Shown here: positions 6,933 through 15,415 of the stretch, piece after piece
How positions within the stretch are numbered: the stretch's first letter is position 1
Layout: every line of letters starts with the position of its first letter
Assembly (NCBI GenBank): GCA_016932695.1
Contig: JAFGCH010000019.1
Location: forward strand, 1-46,306
Direction of reading: 5' to 3'
DNA length: 46,306 bases
Source: Acidimicrobiia bacterium
Lineage (GTDB): Bacteria > Actinomycetota > Acidimicrobiia > Spongiisociales > UBA11373
The notes under the pieces: model-generated
Seen by the model: only the letters and a program-made list of their open reading frames with translations
Told to the model about the DNA's origin: nothing
The model's database searches: none
Position numbers and translations under genes: made by a program

Positions 6933-8894
6933 CTATCCCAACCAGTGGCGCAGACGCTCGGTTACCGCCTCCGGGGTGAGGCCGAACTCGGCGGCGAGGC
7001 GCCCGGCCGGCGCCGAGGCCCCGAAACGGTCGATGCCCAAGTTCAGGCCGCAGACGGCGGTGAGCCGCTCCCAGCCGAAGGTGGTGCCGGCCTCCAGCGA
7101 GGCCCGAGGGAGACCTTCACCCAGCACCGACCGCCGGTAGTCGTCGTCCTGGGCGAAGAAGGCCTCCCAACACGGCAGGCTCACCACCCGGAGACTCCTC
7201 CCCTCGGCGGCCAGGAGATCGGCGGCGGCCAGGGCCAGCGACACCTCGGACCCGGTGGCGATGAGCACCGCGTCGGTGCCGTCGCGCAGCACGTAGCCGC
7301 CCCGCTGCACCCCGCCCTCCTTGCCGGCGCGATCCAGCACCGGGAGGTTCTGGCGGGAAAGGATCAGAGCGGTGGGCCCGTCGGTGCGGTTGAGGGCTAC
7401 CTCCCAAGCCTCGACGGTCTCGCCGGCGTCGGCGGGGCGCACCACCCACAAGTTCGGGATGGCCCGCAGGGAAGCCAGGTGCTCGACGGGCTGGTGGGTG
7501 GGCCCGTCCTCCCCGAGCAGCACCGAGTCGTGGGTGAACACGAAGATGCTCGGGGACTCCATGAGAGCGGCCAGGCGCAGCGCCGGGCGCAGGTAGTCGC
7601 TGAACACCAGGAAGGTGGCGCCGTATGCCCGCAGGCCGCCGTGGAGGTTCAGGCCGTTGACCATGGCCGCCATCGCATGTTCCCGCACCCCGAAGCGGAA
7701 GTTGCGCCCCTCGGGGGTGGCCGCTTGGAAGTCGGGCGAGCCGGCGATGAGCGTGTTGTTCGAGGGGGCCAGGTCGGCCGAGCCGCCCACCAGGCCGGGC
7801 AGTCGCGGGGCCAGGGCGTTGATGACCTTGCCCGAGGCGGCCCGGGTGGCGAGGGATCGGCCGACCTCGAATCCCTCGACCGGGCCTACCTCGACCCGGC
7901 CCGGCGCCCAATACTGCCGCCAGAGCGCCGCCGCCTCGGGCTCCGCGGAGAAGCGGCGGTCCCGGCTCTCCTCCCAGGCCCGCCGGGCCGTCGTGCCCCG
8001 GGCCATGACGGAACCGAAGAACGCGTAGACCTCGGGGTCCACCTCGAAGCAGCGCTCCACCGGCCATGCCATCGCCTGCTTGGCCCCGGCGATCTCCTTC
8101 TCTCCCAGGGGAGAGCCGTGGGCCTCGGCCGAACCCTGCTTGGTGGGGGCGCCGTAGGCGATGTGGGTGCGGCAGGAGAGCAGGGTGGGACGCGTCTCGT
8201 CGGCCAGGGCCTCTCCCAGCGCCGCCGCCACCGCCTCCCGGTCGTGGCCGTCGGCGGCCAGGGTCTGCCAGCCGAAGGCGGCAAAGCGGGCGGGCACGTC
8301 CTCGGTGAAGGCCAGGCCGGTCGACCCCTCGATGGAGATGCGGTTGTCGTCGTAGAGCACGATGAGACGGCCCAGCCCCAAGTGGCCGGCGAGCGACGCC
8401 GCCTCCGACGAGATCCCTTCCATCAGGCAGCCGTCGCCGGCGAAGACGTAGGTGCGATGGTCCACCAAGTCGGGCCCGAAGACGGCCCGCAGGTGGGCTT
8501 CCGCCGCCGCCAAGCCGACGGCGGTCGCCAGGCCCTGGCCCAGGGGGCCGGTGGTGGTCTCGATTCCCAGGGCGGGGTGGCGCTCGGGGTGGCCGGCGGT
8601 GGGGGACCCCCACTGGCGGAAGTTCTTCAGGTCGTCCATGGAGAGCGGGAAGCCGGCCAGGTGCAGCAGGCTGTAGAGCAGCATCGACCCGTGCCCGTTG
8701 GAGACCACGAAGCGGTCGCGGTCGGGCCAGGTGGGGTCGGTGGGGTCGACCTTCAAGAACCGGGTCCACAGCACCACGCCCAGGTCGGCCATGCCCAGCG
8801 GCATCCCCGGATGCCCCGAGTTGGCCTGTTGCACGGCGTCCATGGAAAGCGCCCGAATGGTGTCGGCGGCCAATTGCTCCACGCTGCGCCTCAT
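6933..8894 (-). CDS. tkt: Transketolase
   Basis: A full-length 653-aa transketolase, moving two-carbon ketol units in the pentose phosphate pathway with thiamine diphosphate. The N-terminal QQANSGHPGMPLGMAD motif, the TPP/Mg motif GDGCLMEGISSEAASLAGHLGLG with a downstream DDNRIS, and the mid-protein REHAMAAMVNGL with catalytic Glu are intact, as is FVFTHDSVLLGEDGPTHQPVEH. An SD-like GGAGAAGAG precedes the ATG. Upstream genes on the same strand are an M24 peptidase and the 2-oxoacid dehydrogenase operon. Downstream come corA and gapN, so lower carbon metabolism is concentrated here. Confidence 0.96.
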   Translation of the reverse strand: MRRSVEQLAADTIRALSMDAVQQANSGHPGMPLGMADLGVVLWTRFLKVDPTDPTWPDRDRFVVSNGHGSMLLYSLLHLAGFPLSMDDLKNFRQWGSPTAGHPERHPALGIETTTGPLGQGLATAVGLAAAEAHLRAVFGPDLVDHRTYVFAGDGCLMEGISSEAASLAGHLGLGRLIVLYDDNRISIEGSTGLAFTEDVPARFAAFGWQTLAADGHDREAVAAALGEALADETRPTLLSCRTHIAYGAPTKQGSAEAHGSPLGEKEIAGAKQAMAWPVERCFEVDPEVYAFFGSVMARGTTARRAWEESRDRRFSAEPEAAALWRQYWAPGRVEVGPVEGFEVGRSLATRAASGKVINALAPRLPGLVGGSADLAPSNNTLIAGSPDFQAATPEGRNFRFGVREHAMAAMVNGLNLHGGLRAYGATFLVFSDYLRPALRLAALMESPSIFVFTHDSVLLGEDGPTHQPVEHLASLRAIPNLWVVRPADAGETVEAWEVALNRTDGPTALILSRQNLPVLDRAGKEGGVQRGGYVLRDGTDAVLIATGSEVSLALAAADLLAAEGRSLRVVSLPCWEAFFAQDDDYRRSVLGEGLPRASLEAGTTFGWERLTAVCGLNLGIDRFGASAPAGRLAAEFGLTPEAVTERLRHWLG

Positions 8895-8948
8895 CGCTCT
8901 TCTCCGCTCGCTGACGGCAGCCCAGGCTAACCGGCGCAGGGAGACGGT

Positions 8949-10043
8949 TCAGACGGCAAAGTGGATATCGCGGGGTGCCCGGTTGAAGCGCTCCGCTCCT
9001 TCCCCGGTCACCACCAGGCAGTCCTCGATCCGCACCCCGAACTCCCCCGGCAGGTAGATGCCCGGCTCCACCGAGAACGCCACACCCGGTTCCAGCAGAG
9101 CGGTGTTGCCCTCCACGATGTAGGGCGCCTCGTGCTCTTCGAGGCCGATGCCGTGCCCGGTGCGGTGCATGAAGAAGGGCCCGAACCCGGCAGCAGCGAT
9201 CACCCCGCGGGCGGCGCGATCCACCTCCTGGGCGGGCACGCCGGGCCCGGCGGCGGCTACCCCTGCCTCCTGGGCCGCCTGCACCGCGGCGAAGACCTCC
9301 CTGAAGCGAGGCGGCGGATCGCCCACGAAGAAGGTGCGGGTGATGTCGGAGTGGTAGCCCTGCAAGCGTCCGCCGAAGTCGAGCACCACGGCGTCGCCCG
9401 GGGAGATCACTCGGTCGCCCGACTCGTGGTGCGGAGAGGCCCCGTTGGGGCCGGAGGCGACGATGCTGAAGGCGGACGCCTCATGGCCCTCCTCCACCAC
9501 CATGGCGGCCACCTCCGCCGCAAGCTGTCGTTCGGTCTTCCCCGAGAAGCGGGCGCCGTCGAGGCGCGCCACCACCCGGTCCACCGCCGCCCCCGCCCGC
9601 CGCAGCAGATCGACCTCCGCCGCTTCCTTGCGCAGGCGCAACTCCCCGGTGACGGTGGAGGCGGGGGTGAAGGCCGCGTCGGGCAGCCGTTCCTGGAGAG
9701 CGAGCAGGAAGACGGCCCAGGTGGTGTCGCCCACTGCCAGGCGCCGGGCCGCCCCGCAGCGCGCCGCCACCAGGGCCACCGGGTCCTCGGTCTCCTCCCA
9801 GGCCTCCAGCACGAAGGCGTCCGGGCGAGGCGTCACCCGCGGCGCCTCCAGTGCAGGCACCACCAGCACCGCCGGGCCGTCCCCCGGCAGGACCAGCATG
9901 GTGAGACGCTCCAGGGGCATGGCCCGGTAGCCGGTGAGGTAGGGCAGGTCGGCGCCCACCGACAGCAAGAGCACGTCGATGCCGCGCTCTGCCATCAGAG
10001 CGCGGGCTCGACCCAATCGGGACGGGTAGTCGAAGGTAGTCAC
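8949..10043 (-). CDS. M24 family Xaa-Pro aminopeptidase
   Basis: A 364-aa creatinase/aminopeptidase P-like enzyme. The N-terminal creatinase domain (1-125) is followed by the pita-bread catalytic domain. Metal ligands are visible: the two Asp in VVLDFGGRLQGYHSDITR, His in HRTGHGIGLEEHE, and Glu in FSVEPGIYLPGEFGVRIED. The protein should release N-terminal residues preceding proline and act in the cytoplasm. GTG at 10043 has TAGCCT 8 nt upstream, again a leaderless arrangement, so it probably begins its own transcript despite following lipB-lipA on the same strand. Confidence 0.92.
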   Translation of the reverse strand: MTTFDYPSRLGRARALMAERGIDVLLLSVGADLPYLTGYRAMPLERLTMLVLPGDGPAVLVVPALEAPRVTPRPDAFVLEAWEETEDPVALVAARCGAARRLAVGDTTWAVFLLALQERLPDAAFTPASTVTGELRLRKEAAEVDLLRRAGAAVDRVVARLDGARFSGKTERQLAAEVAAMVVEEGHEASAFSIVASGPNGASPHHESGDRVISPGDAVVLDFGGRLQGYHSDITRTFFVGDPPPRFREVFAAVQAAQEAGVAAAGPGVPAQEVDRAARGVIAAAGFGPFFMHRTGHGIGLEEHEAPYIVEGNTALLEPGVAFSVEPGIYLPGEFGVRIEDCLVVTGEGAERFNRAPRDIHFAV

Positions 10044-10051
10044 GACGCTCG

Positions 10052-10057
10052 AGGCTA
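10052..10057 (-). promoter_or_regulatory. Putative -10 (TAGCCT) of the M24 peptidase gene
   Basis: TAGCCT lies 8 nt before the GTG at 10043. The same hexamer precedes the alpha/beta hydrolase at 16875. There is no clear -35. Confidence 0.45.
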
Positions 10058-10088
10058 GCGCCCGCTTGCCTGCCGGGACCGACCGCCG

Positions 10089-11726
10089 CTACCCCACCGC
10101 CCGGCGAGCTTCCCCGGCGTGATAGGAGGACCGCACCAGAGGCCCCGCTTCGACCCGGGGCAAGCCCAATGCCTCCCCGTGAGCCCGGTAAGCGGCGAAC
10201 TCCTCCGGCGTCACGTAGCGGTGGATGGGACGATGCCGAGCGGTGGGCCGCAGGTACTGCCCGATGGTCACCAAGTCCACGCCGATGGCCCGCAGGTCCG
10301 CCAACGCGCCGAGGACCTCCTCCTTGGTCTCCCCCAGGCCGACCATCAGGCCGGACTTGGTGAGCCCGGCCGGGTGCATCGCTTTGGCCCGGGCGAGCAG
10401 AGCCAGCGAACGGCCGTAGTGGGCTGCGGTGCGCACCTCCCGCTGCAGGCGGACCACCGTCTCGAGGTTGTGGTTCAGGACCTCGGGCTTCTCCGCCATC
10501 ACTATCCCGAGAGCGTCCCCGTCTCCCTTGAAGTCGGGGATCAGCACTTCGACGTCGCATCCCGGCACCCGCTGCCGGATGCGACGGATGGTCTCGGCGA
10601 AGACCGCCGCCCCGCCGTCGGCCAGATCGTCCCGGTCCACCGAGGTGAGCACCGCGTAGCGCAGCCCGAGGCGGGCGACCGCTTCGGCCACCCGCGCCGG
10701 TTCGCCGGGGTCCAACGGCCCGGGCCGCCCGGTGGTCACTTCGCAGAACGAGCAGGCCCGGGTGCACACGTCTCCCAGGAGCAGGAAGGTAGCCGTGCCC
10801 GCGGCCCAGCACTCGAAGATGTTGGGGCATCCCGCTTCTTGGCAGACGGTGTGCAGGCCGAGATCGCCCACCAGGGCGCTCAGGTCCCGATAGCCCGCCC
10901 CCAGGTCGGCCCGGACCCGCATCCAGTCGGGCCGCTCGGGCTCCCCGGGCAGCCGCCCCATCACCGTGACCGGTGTCGCCCGGCGCCCTTCGGGGGAGAA
11001 GACCCCGGCGGCGACCAGGCGGTCCACCTCGAAGGAGGCCTCCTTGCGCCCGGCGCCCCCGGTGTAGGCCGCCTCCTGAACCTCAGCGATGTCGTACCCG
11101 AAGACCTCCACGAAGCGCGGGAGGAGCGCCGCCGCCATCTCCTCGAGGGACACCCGGCGCCCCGCCACTCCGCTCACCGCGGCCACCGGCCGCTCGGCCA
11201 GGCCGCAGGGCACGATGTGGCGGAAGCCGCTCAGGTCGGCGGCAACGTTGACCGCGAAGCCGTGCATGGTGACCCGGCGCCCGGTGCGCACCCCGATGGC
11301 GGCCACCTTCCCTTGGGCCGTCCACACCCCGGTGTAACCCGCCTCCGCCCAGGCTTCTACCCCCAGGTCGGACAAAGCCAGGATCAATGCCCGCTCCAGG
11401 CGACGGACGTAAGCCACCACATCGGGCTGCTCCCCCAGGTGCACGATGGGGTAGCCGACCAGCTGCCCGGGACCGTGGTAGGTGACGTCCCCGCCGCGAT
11501 CCACCCGATGCACCTCCGCCCCCAGCCGGGCCAATTCTTCGGGAGTGGTGAGCACGTGAGCGGCATCCCCCCCCGTGCCGATGGTGTAGGTCGGGGGATG
11601 CTCCAGCAGCAGGAGGTAGTCGGCCCCGGCCCGCCCCGACGCCCGGCCATCGTGGAAGGCCCGCTGCAGGTCCCAGGCCTCCCGGTAGGGCACCCGGCCC
11701 AGCCAGCGGGCCCGGAGCATCGTCAC
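10089..11726 (-). CDS. lipB-lipA: Octanoyltransferase-lipoyl synthase fusion (LipB-LipA)
   Basis: One uninterrupted 545-codon frame encodes both lipoate-assembly enzymes. Residues 1-225 are Lip[19 protein letters not shown] at 77-94, active-site Lys140 in QGKVAAIGV and Cys174 in IVPCGL. Residues about 255-545 are LipA, a radical-SAM enzyme: auxiliary-cluster cysteines at 295, 300 and 306 ([12 protein letters not shown]), SAM-cluster CxxxCxxC at 321-328 (CTRACSFC), and the C-terminal RSSYH at 532-536 whose Ser ligates the auxiliary cluster. A 30-residue linker joins them. The GTG start overlaps the E2 stop by 4 nt, so it is coupled to its likely substrate, the E2 lipoyl domain. Separate lipB and lipA genes are the norm. 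Confidence 0.93.
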   Translation of the reverse strand: MTMLRARWLGRVPYREAWDLQRAFHDGRASGRAGADYLLLLEHPPTYTIGTGGDAAHVLTTPEELARLGAEVHRVDRGGDVTYHGPGQLVGYPIVHLGEQPDVVAYVRRLERALILALSDLGVEAWAEAGYTGVWTAQGKVAAIGVRTGRRVTMHGFAVNVAADLSGFRHIVPCGLAERPVAAVSGVAGRRVSLEEMAAALLPRFVEVFGYDIAEVQEAAYTGGAGRKEASFEVDRLVAAGVFSPEGRRATPVTVMGRLPGEPERPDWMRVRADLGAGYRDLSALVGDLGLHTVCQEAGCPNIFECWAAGTATFLLLGDVCTRACSFCEVTTGRPGPLDPGEPARVAEAVARLGLRYAVLTSVDRDDLADGGAAVFAETIRRIRQRVPGCDVEVLIPDFKGDGDALGIVMAEKPEVLNHNLETVVRLQREVRTAAHYGRSLALLARAKAMHPAGLTKSGLMVGLGETKEEVLGALADLRAIGVDLVTIGQYLRPTARHRPIHRYVTPEEFAAYRAHGEALGLPRVEAGPLVRSSYHAGEARRAVG

Positions 11727-13465
11727 GCCAGTTCCTGCTCCCAGTCCCGGGTCTCGAGGATCTCCTTGATCCGCCGCAGGAAGAGCACAGCCGTCGCCCC
11801 ATCGAACGCCCGGTGATCCCAGGTCAGCCCCAGGTAGCCCACGTGGTGCACCGCTATGGCGTCGGCCCCGGTGGAATCGGTCACCACCACCGGCCGCTTC
11901 ACCACCGTGTCGGTGGAGAGGATCGCCACCTCGGGCACGTTGATGATGGGTGCCGACATCATCGACCCGTACGGTCCCGGATTGGTGATGGTGAAGGTGC
12001 TCCCCGCAGCATCGTCGGGCACCAGGTTGCCGGAGCGGGCCTTCTCGGCCACGCCGCGAATGCGCCGCGCCAACTCCCGCATCCGCATGCCGTCGGCGCT
12101 GGGGATGTTCATCACGATCAGGCCGCGCTGGTCCATGTCCACCGCGATCCCCAGGTTCACCACCCCGTGGAGCACCGACTTCTTCTCCTCCAGGTAGAAG
12201 GAGGAGTTCACCACCGGGAAGGCCCCCAGGGCGTCGATGGTGGCCCGGGCGATGAAGGGCAGATAGGTCAGCGAGAAACCCTCCCGCGCCTTGAACGACT
12301 CCTGGTGACGGCGACGCACCCGCTCCACCACCTCGAAGTCGGCCTCGACCGCGGTCCAGACGTGAGCCGCCGTCCGCCGGTTGGCCAGCATGTGCTCGGC
12401 GATGCGCAGGCGCAGCCGGCTCGGGTCTTCCATCCGATCGCCGGGCCGCAACGTGATGCGGGATGGCGGAGCCTCCTCGACGGCGGGCGCCGGCGGAGCC
12501 GCCGGGGCGGGCGGAGCCGGCGGAGCCGGAGCCGGCACAGGCGCCGCCGGAGCCGGCGGGGGGGCGGGCGGCGCGATCCCGGCCTCCGGGATCAGCGTGT
12601 CCAAGCCTCGTCCCAGGCCCACCCTCTTGGGCAGCGCCGCGACGGCCTCCTCTTCTTCTTCTTCCTCCTCTTCCTCTTCCGCTTCGGGCGCCGCAGGCAG
12701 GATCTCCACCACCGGCATGGCGGGCGGTGCCGGAGCCACCGGAGCCTCGGGGGCCTCCGGCGCCGCCGGTGCGGCGGGGACGGCCACGGCAGCAGCCGCC
12801 GGCGCCGGGGCTTCACCGCGCGTTCGGGCGTCGATCAGCGCCTGCACATCCTGCCGGGTGATGCGGCCATCGCGGCCCGTCCCCCGGATCTGTGAGAGTT
12901 CGAGCCCGTGCTCGGCGGCCAGCCGCCGCACCACAGGCGAGAGGAAGCCGAGGTCAGCAGGTGCGGACGGAGCAGGCGCCTCCGCGACCGCAGCCTCCCA
13001 CACGGCGGCCTCGGGGGCCGCAGGCTCGGAAACCTCCGCGACCGCAGCCTCCGGGACGGCGGCCTCGGGAGCCGCAGGCTCGGGAACCGCAGGCTCGGGA
13101 GCCTCCGCCACCGGAGCAGCGGGCGCGACGGCTTCCGGCACCGGCACCTGCGCGGCGGCCGGCGGCGCCTCCGCCACCGGAACCATGGTGGCGGCCGGGG
13201 CTGTCGAAGTCGCGGCAGGAGCCGCCGCCGCCTCTCCGATAACGGCCAACGGGGTCCCCACCGCGACGGTCTGGCCTGCCGGGACCAGGATCTCCAGCAC
13301 GACCCCGGCGGCGGGAGAGGGCACCTCGGTGTCCACCTTGTCGGTGGAGACCTCGAGAAGCACCTCATCCTCGGCGATGGGGTCACCGGGCTGCTTGGCC
13401 CAGCGGAGGATGGTCCCCTCCGTGACCGTCTCCCCCAACTGGGGCATGCGAACCGTGACCGACAT
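11723..13465 (-). CDS. Dihydrolipoamide acyltransferase (E2) of a 2-oxoacid dehydrogenase complex
   Basis: A 580-aa E2. The lipoyl domain occupies 1-80, with the lipoylated Lys43 in [10 protein letters not shown] long Ala/Pro/Glu/Val linker containing a duplicated 18-residue unit follows. The peripheral subunit-binding domain is [20 protein letters not shown] with [12 protein letters not shown] second linker has an acidic run of Glu and an odd [16 protein letters not shown] segment at about 277-292. The catalytic domain ends with the HxxxDG-type motif [14 protein letters not shown]. The ATG at 13465 is chosen because the lipoyl domain begins there and AGGAGG stands in front. The frame is open further upstream but without similarity. 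Acyl specificity is not predictable. Confidence 0.92.
   Translation of the reverse strand: MSVTVRMPQLGETVTEGTILRWAKQPGDPIAEDEVLLEVSTDKVDTEVPSPAAGVVLEILVPAGQTVAVGTPLAVIGEAAAAPAATSTAPAATMVPVAEAPPAAAQVPVPEAVAPAAPVAEAPEPAVPEPAAPEAAVPEAAVAEVSEPAAPEAAVWEAAVAEAPAPSAPADLGFLSPVVRRLAAEHGLELSQIRGTGRDGRITRQDVQALIDARTRGEAPAPAAAAVAVPAAPAAPEAPEAPVAPAPPAMPVVEILPAAPEAEEEEEEEEEEEAVAALPKRVGLGRGLDTLIPEAGIAPPAPPPAPAAPVPAPAPPAPPAPAAPPAPAVEEAPPSRITLRPGDRMEDPSRLRLRIAEHMLANRRTAAHVWTAVEADFEVVERVRRRHQESFKAREGFSLTYLPFIARATIDALGAFPVVNSSFYLEEKKSVLHGVVNLGIAVDMDQRGLIVMNIPSADGMRMRELARRIRGVAEKARSGNLVPDDAAGSTFTITNPGPYGSMMSAPIINVPEVAILSTDTVVKRPVVVTDSTGADAIAVHHVGYLGLTWDHRAFDGATAVLFLRRIKEILETRDWEQELA
12981..13088 (-). repeat. Two tandem 54-bp repeats in the E2 linker
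   Basis: Units at 12981-13034 and 13035-13088 differ at only about five positions and encode an 18-residue Ala/Glu/Pro/Val unit. A third degenerate partial copy follows. They lengthen the flexible arm that swings the lipoyl domain. Confidence 0.85.
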
Positions 13466-13476
13466 GAGCGCTCCTC

Positions 13477-15405
13477 CTAGGTATTTGCCAACGCAAGGAC
13501 TACGGCGAGGATGTCCGCCGGCCGGGGCCCGGCGGCCTCCTCCCGGGACGAACCGAGGGTCCCCCAAACGGGCCCCACCCGCCGTATCGGGGCATCCAAA
13601 TGCCAGAAGCCATCCTGGGCGATCCGGGCGGCGACCTCGGCCCCCACTTCGCCGAGGGCACAGCCGTCGGAGGCCACTACCAGGCGGCCGGTGCGGGCCA
13701 CCGACTCCTGCACCATCTCCCCATCGATGGGATCGAGGCACTGCAGGTCCACCACCTCCACGCCGATCCCTGAGGCCGCCGCTTCGTCGGCGGCTTCCAG
13801 GGCGGCAGCCACGGCCGTTCCCCAGGCCACGACCGTCACGTCGGCGCCTTCCCGGGCAAGCCGCGCCCGGCCCGGGGCGACCGCCGGCGCCCCGTCCTGC
13901 CCGGAGGCGGCGCCGTAGAACCCCAGCGGCTCGAGCAGCACTACCGGCCCCGGGTCCCGCACCGCGGCCGCCAGCAGGTCCGGGGCGGCGCCCGGGGTGC
14001 CGGGCATCAGCACCTTGAGGCCCAGGCCGGTAGCCGCGCCGGGGCCGGAATCCCCGCCCCGGTCACAGGGCACGCGCAGCACCAGGGGAAGCGGGTGATC
14101 GCCGGAGCCGGCATGCCCCGCGAGCAGACCGAGTGAGGCGTGGAGATGACGCCCGGCCACCTCCGCCACCGGGCGCAGGCCGGCGAGGGCCGCCCCCAAG
14201 GCCGCTCCCACCAGGCCGGGCCCGGCGCTGGGGAAGTCGATGACCCGCCGGGGCCCGTAGCGTTCCAGTAGCCCTCGAGTGGCCTCGTACGGCCCGCCCA
14301 GGCGCCCGACGTCGGGCCCGAGGACCACCACCGCCTCATCGCGCGCCATCTCCTCGTCCAGGACCCCGGCCAGCGCCTCCGCCACGGTGACCTGGGGCCG
14401 GGGAAGACGACCGGGCCGTGCTTCTCCCTCCGGCCCAACGGGGCCAGCAGCCTCCGGGGGACCGGCGTCGGCCTGCCGGCGGGCCCAGTCCAGCGTCTGG
14501 GTGATCCGGGACCGCACCCGATCCTGCAGGTAGGAGCGGCGGGTCTCGTCGAGCAGGCCCCGGCTGCCCAGGTACTCCTCGTAGCGGGGCAGGGGGTCGC
14601 GGGCCAGCCAGGAGCGACGCGCCTCCGCATCGACGTAGACGGCGGGGTCGCCGACGTGATGGCCGTGGTGGCGGAAGGTCACCGCCTCGACCAGGCTGGG
14701 CCCCTCCCCGGCACGGGCCCGCTCCACCGCCTCACGGGCGGCGGCGTATACCTCCAGCACGTCGTTGCCGTCGACCACGATGCCGGGGATGCCGTACCCG
14801 TCGGCCCGGTGCGCGGTGTAGGCCAGGGGCGAGACGCTCTCGTTGGGCAGCGAGTAGGCGTACTGGTTGTTCTCCACCGCGAAGACCACCGGGAGCCGGT
14901 GGACGGCGGCGGCGTTCACCGCTTCGTGCCACACCCCGCAAGCCGTCGCCCCTTCCCCGCAGAGCGCCAGGGCGACCCGGGCTTCTGCCCGGCAGTGGAA
15001 GGCCAAGGCGGCTCCCACGGCCACCGCCACCCCATCGACGCTGGCGGCGGAGACCCCGATGATGCCCTTGCCCGGAGCGGGGGCGCCGAAGGGGCGCAGG
15101 CCCCGCGACGGCCCGGCTGCCTTCCCGAGGAGATCGAGGAGGGCTTCTTCCAGCGTGACCCCCCGCACCAGGGTCGCCAGCAGGTCGCGATGCCCCCCGG
15201 AGTAGAAATCGCCGGGGTCCAGCGCCGACGCGAAGCCCACCTGAGAGGCCTCCTGACCCGATCCCGGATGGCGGAAGCCACCCCGCCCGGCCTCATCCTC
15301 CTCGAGCAAGGCCGACTCGAGGAAGCGGCCGGTGAGCATCCATTCGTAGAGAGCGAGCAGTTGCGCCTCGCTCAACTCCACGGCGGCACCGCGCATCTCG
15401 CTCAA
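13477..15405 (-). CDS. Fused E1 alpha-beta subunit of a 2-oxoacid dehydrogenase complex, divergent
   Basis: A 642-aa fusion. Residues 1-300 match E1 alpha, with TPP/Mg motif GEGATACGVWHEAVN (150-164), NN at 179-180 and a GHHVGDPAVY loop. Residues about 338-642 match E1 beta. The beta half looks degenerate against Bacillus and human PDH beta. GEDVG is GPDVG (363-367). The catalytic Glu of D-T-P-x-x-E is Gly395 (DFPSAG). The conserved HS-D/Q-S loop before PGLKVV is deleted near 453-461. The alpha half also lacks the usual GxMH/MPEH histidine. TTG at 15405 is the start because GAGGAGG lies 5 nt upstream. Spacing to E2 is 11 nt. Oxoacid specificity and activity are both open. Confidence 0.85.
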   Translation of the reverse strand: MSEMRGAAVELSEAQLLALYEWMLTGRFLESALLEEDEAGRGGFRHPGSGQEASQVGFASALDPGDFYSGGHRDLLATLVRGVTLEEALLDLLGKAAGPSRGLRPFGAPAPGKGIIGVSAASVDGVAVAVGAALAFHCRAEARVALALCGEGATACGVWHEAVNAAAVHRLPVVFAVENNQYAYSLPNESVSPLAYTAHRADGYGIPGIVVDGNDVLEVYAAAREAVERARAGEGPSLVEAVTFRHHGHHVGDPAVYVDAEARRSWLARDPLPRYEEYLGSRGLLDETRRSYLQDRVRSRITQTLDWARRQADAGPPEAAGPVGPEGEARPGRLPRPQVTVAEALAGVLDEEMARDEAVVVLGPDVGRLGGPYEATRGLLERYGPRRVIDFPSAGPGLVGAALGAALAGLRPVAEVAGRHLHASLGLLAGHAGSGDHPLPLVLRVPCDRGGDSGPGAATGLGLKVLMPGTPGAAPDLLAAAVRDPGPVVLLEPLGFYGAASGQDGAPAVAPGRARLAREGADVTVVAWGTAVAAALEAADEAAASGIGVEVVDLQCLDPIDGEMVQESVARTGRLVVASDGCALGEVGAEVAARIAQDGFWHLDAPIRRVGPVWGTLGSSREEAAGPRPADILAVVLALANT

Positions 15406-15415
15406 CCCGTCCTCC

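Noticed and set aside
6687-8930. Long plus-strand open frame antisense to corA and transketolase
   Set aside because: Its product is Gly/Gln/His/Arg-rich without motifs; it mirrors the codon bias of the real genes on the other strand.
10119-11816. Long plus-strand open frame opposite lipB-lipA
   Set aside because: No domain or ribosome site; it is explained as the antisense of a GC-rich gene.
12981-13200. Possible CRISPR-like repeats
   Set aside because: The repeated units are directly adjacent, without spacers, and encode the in-frame E2 linker.
12381-14018. Plus-strand frame of glycine/serine/alanine repeats opposite the E2 gene
   Set aside because: The low-complexity protein is just the antisense of the E2 Ala/Pro linker, not a collagen-like gene.
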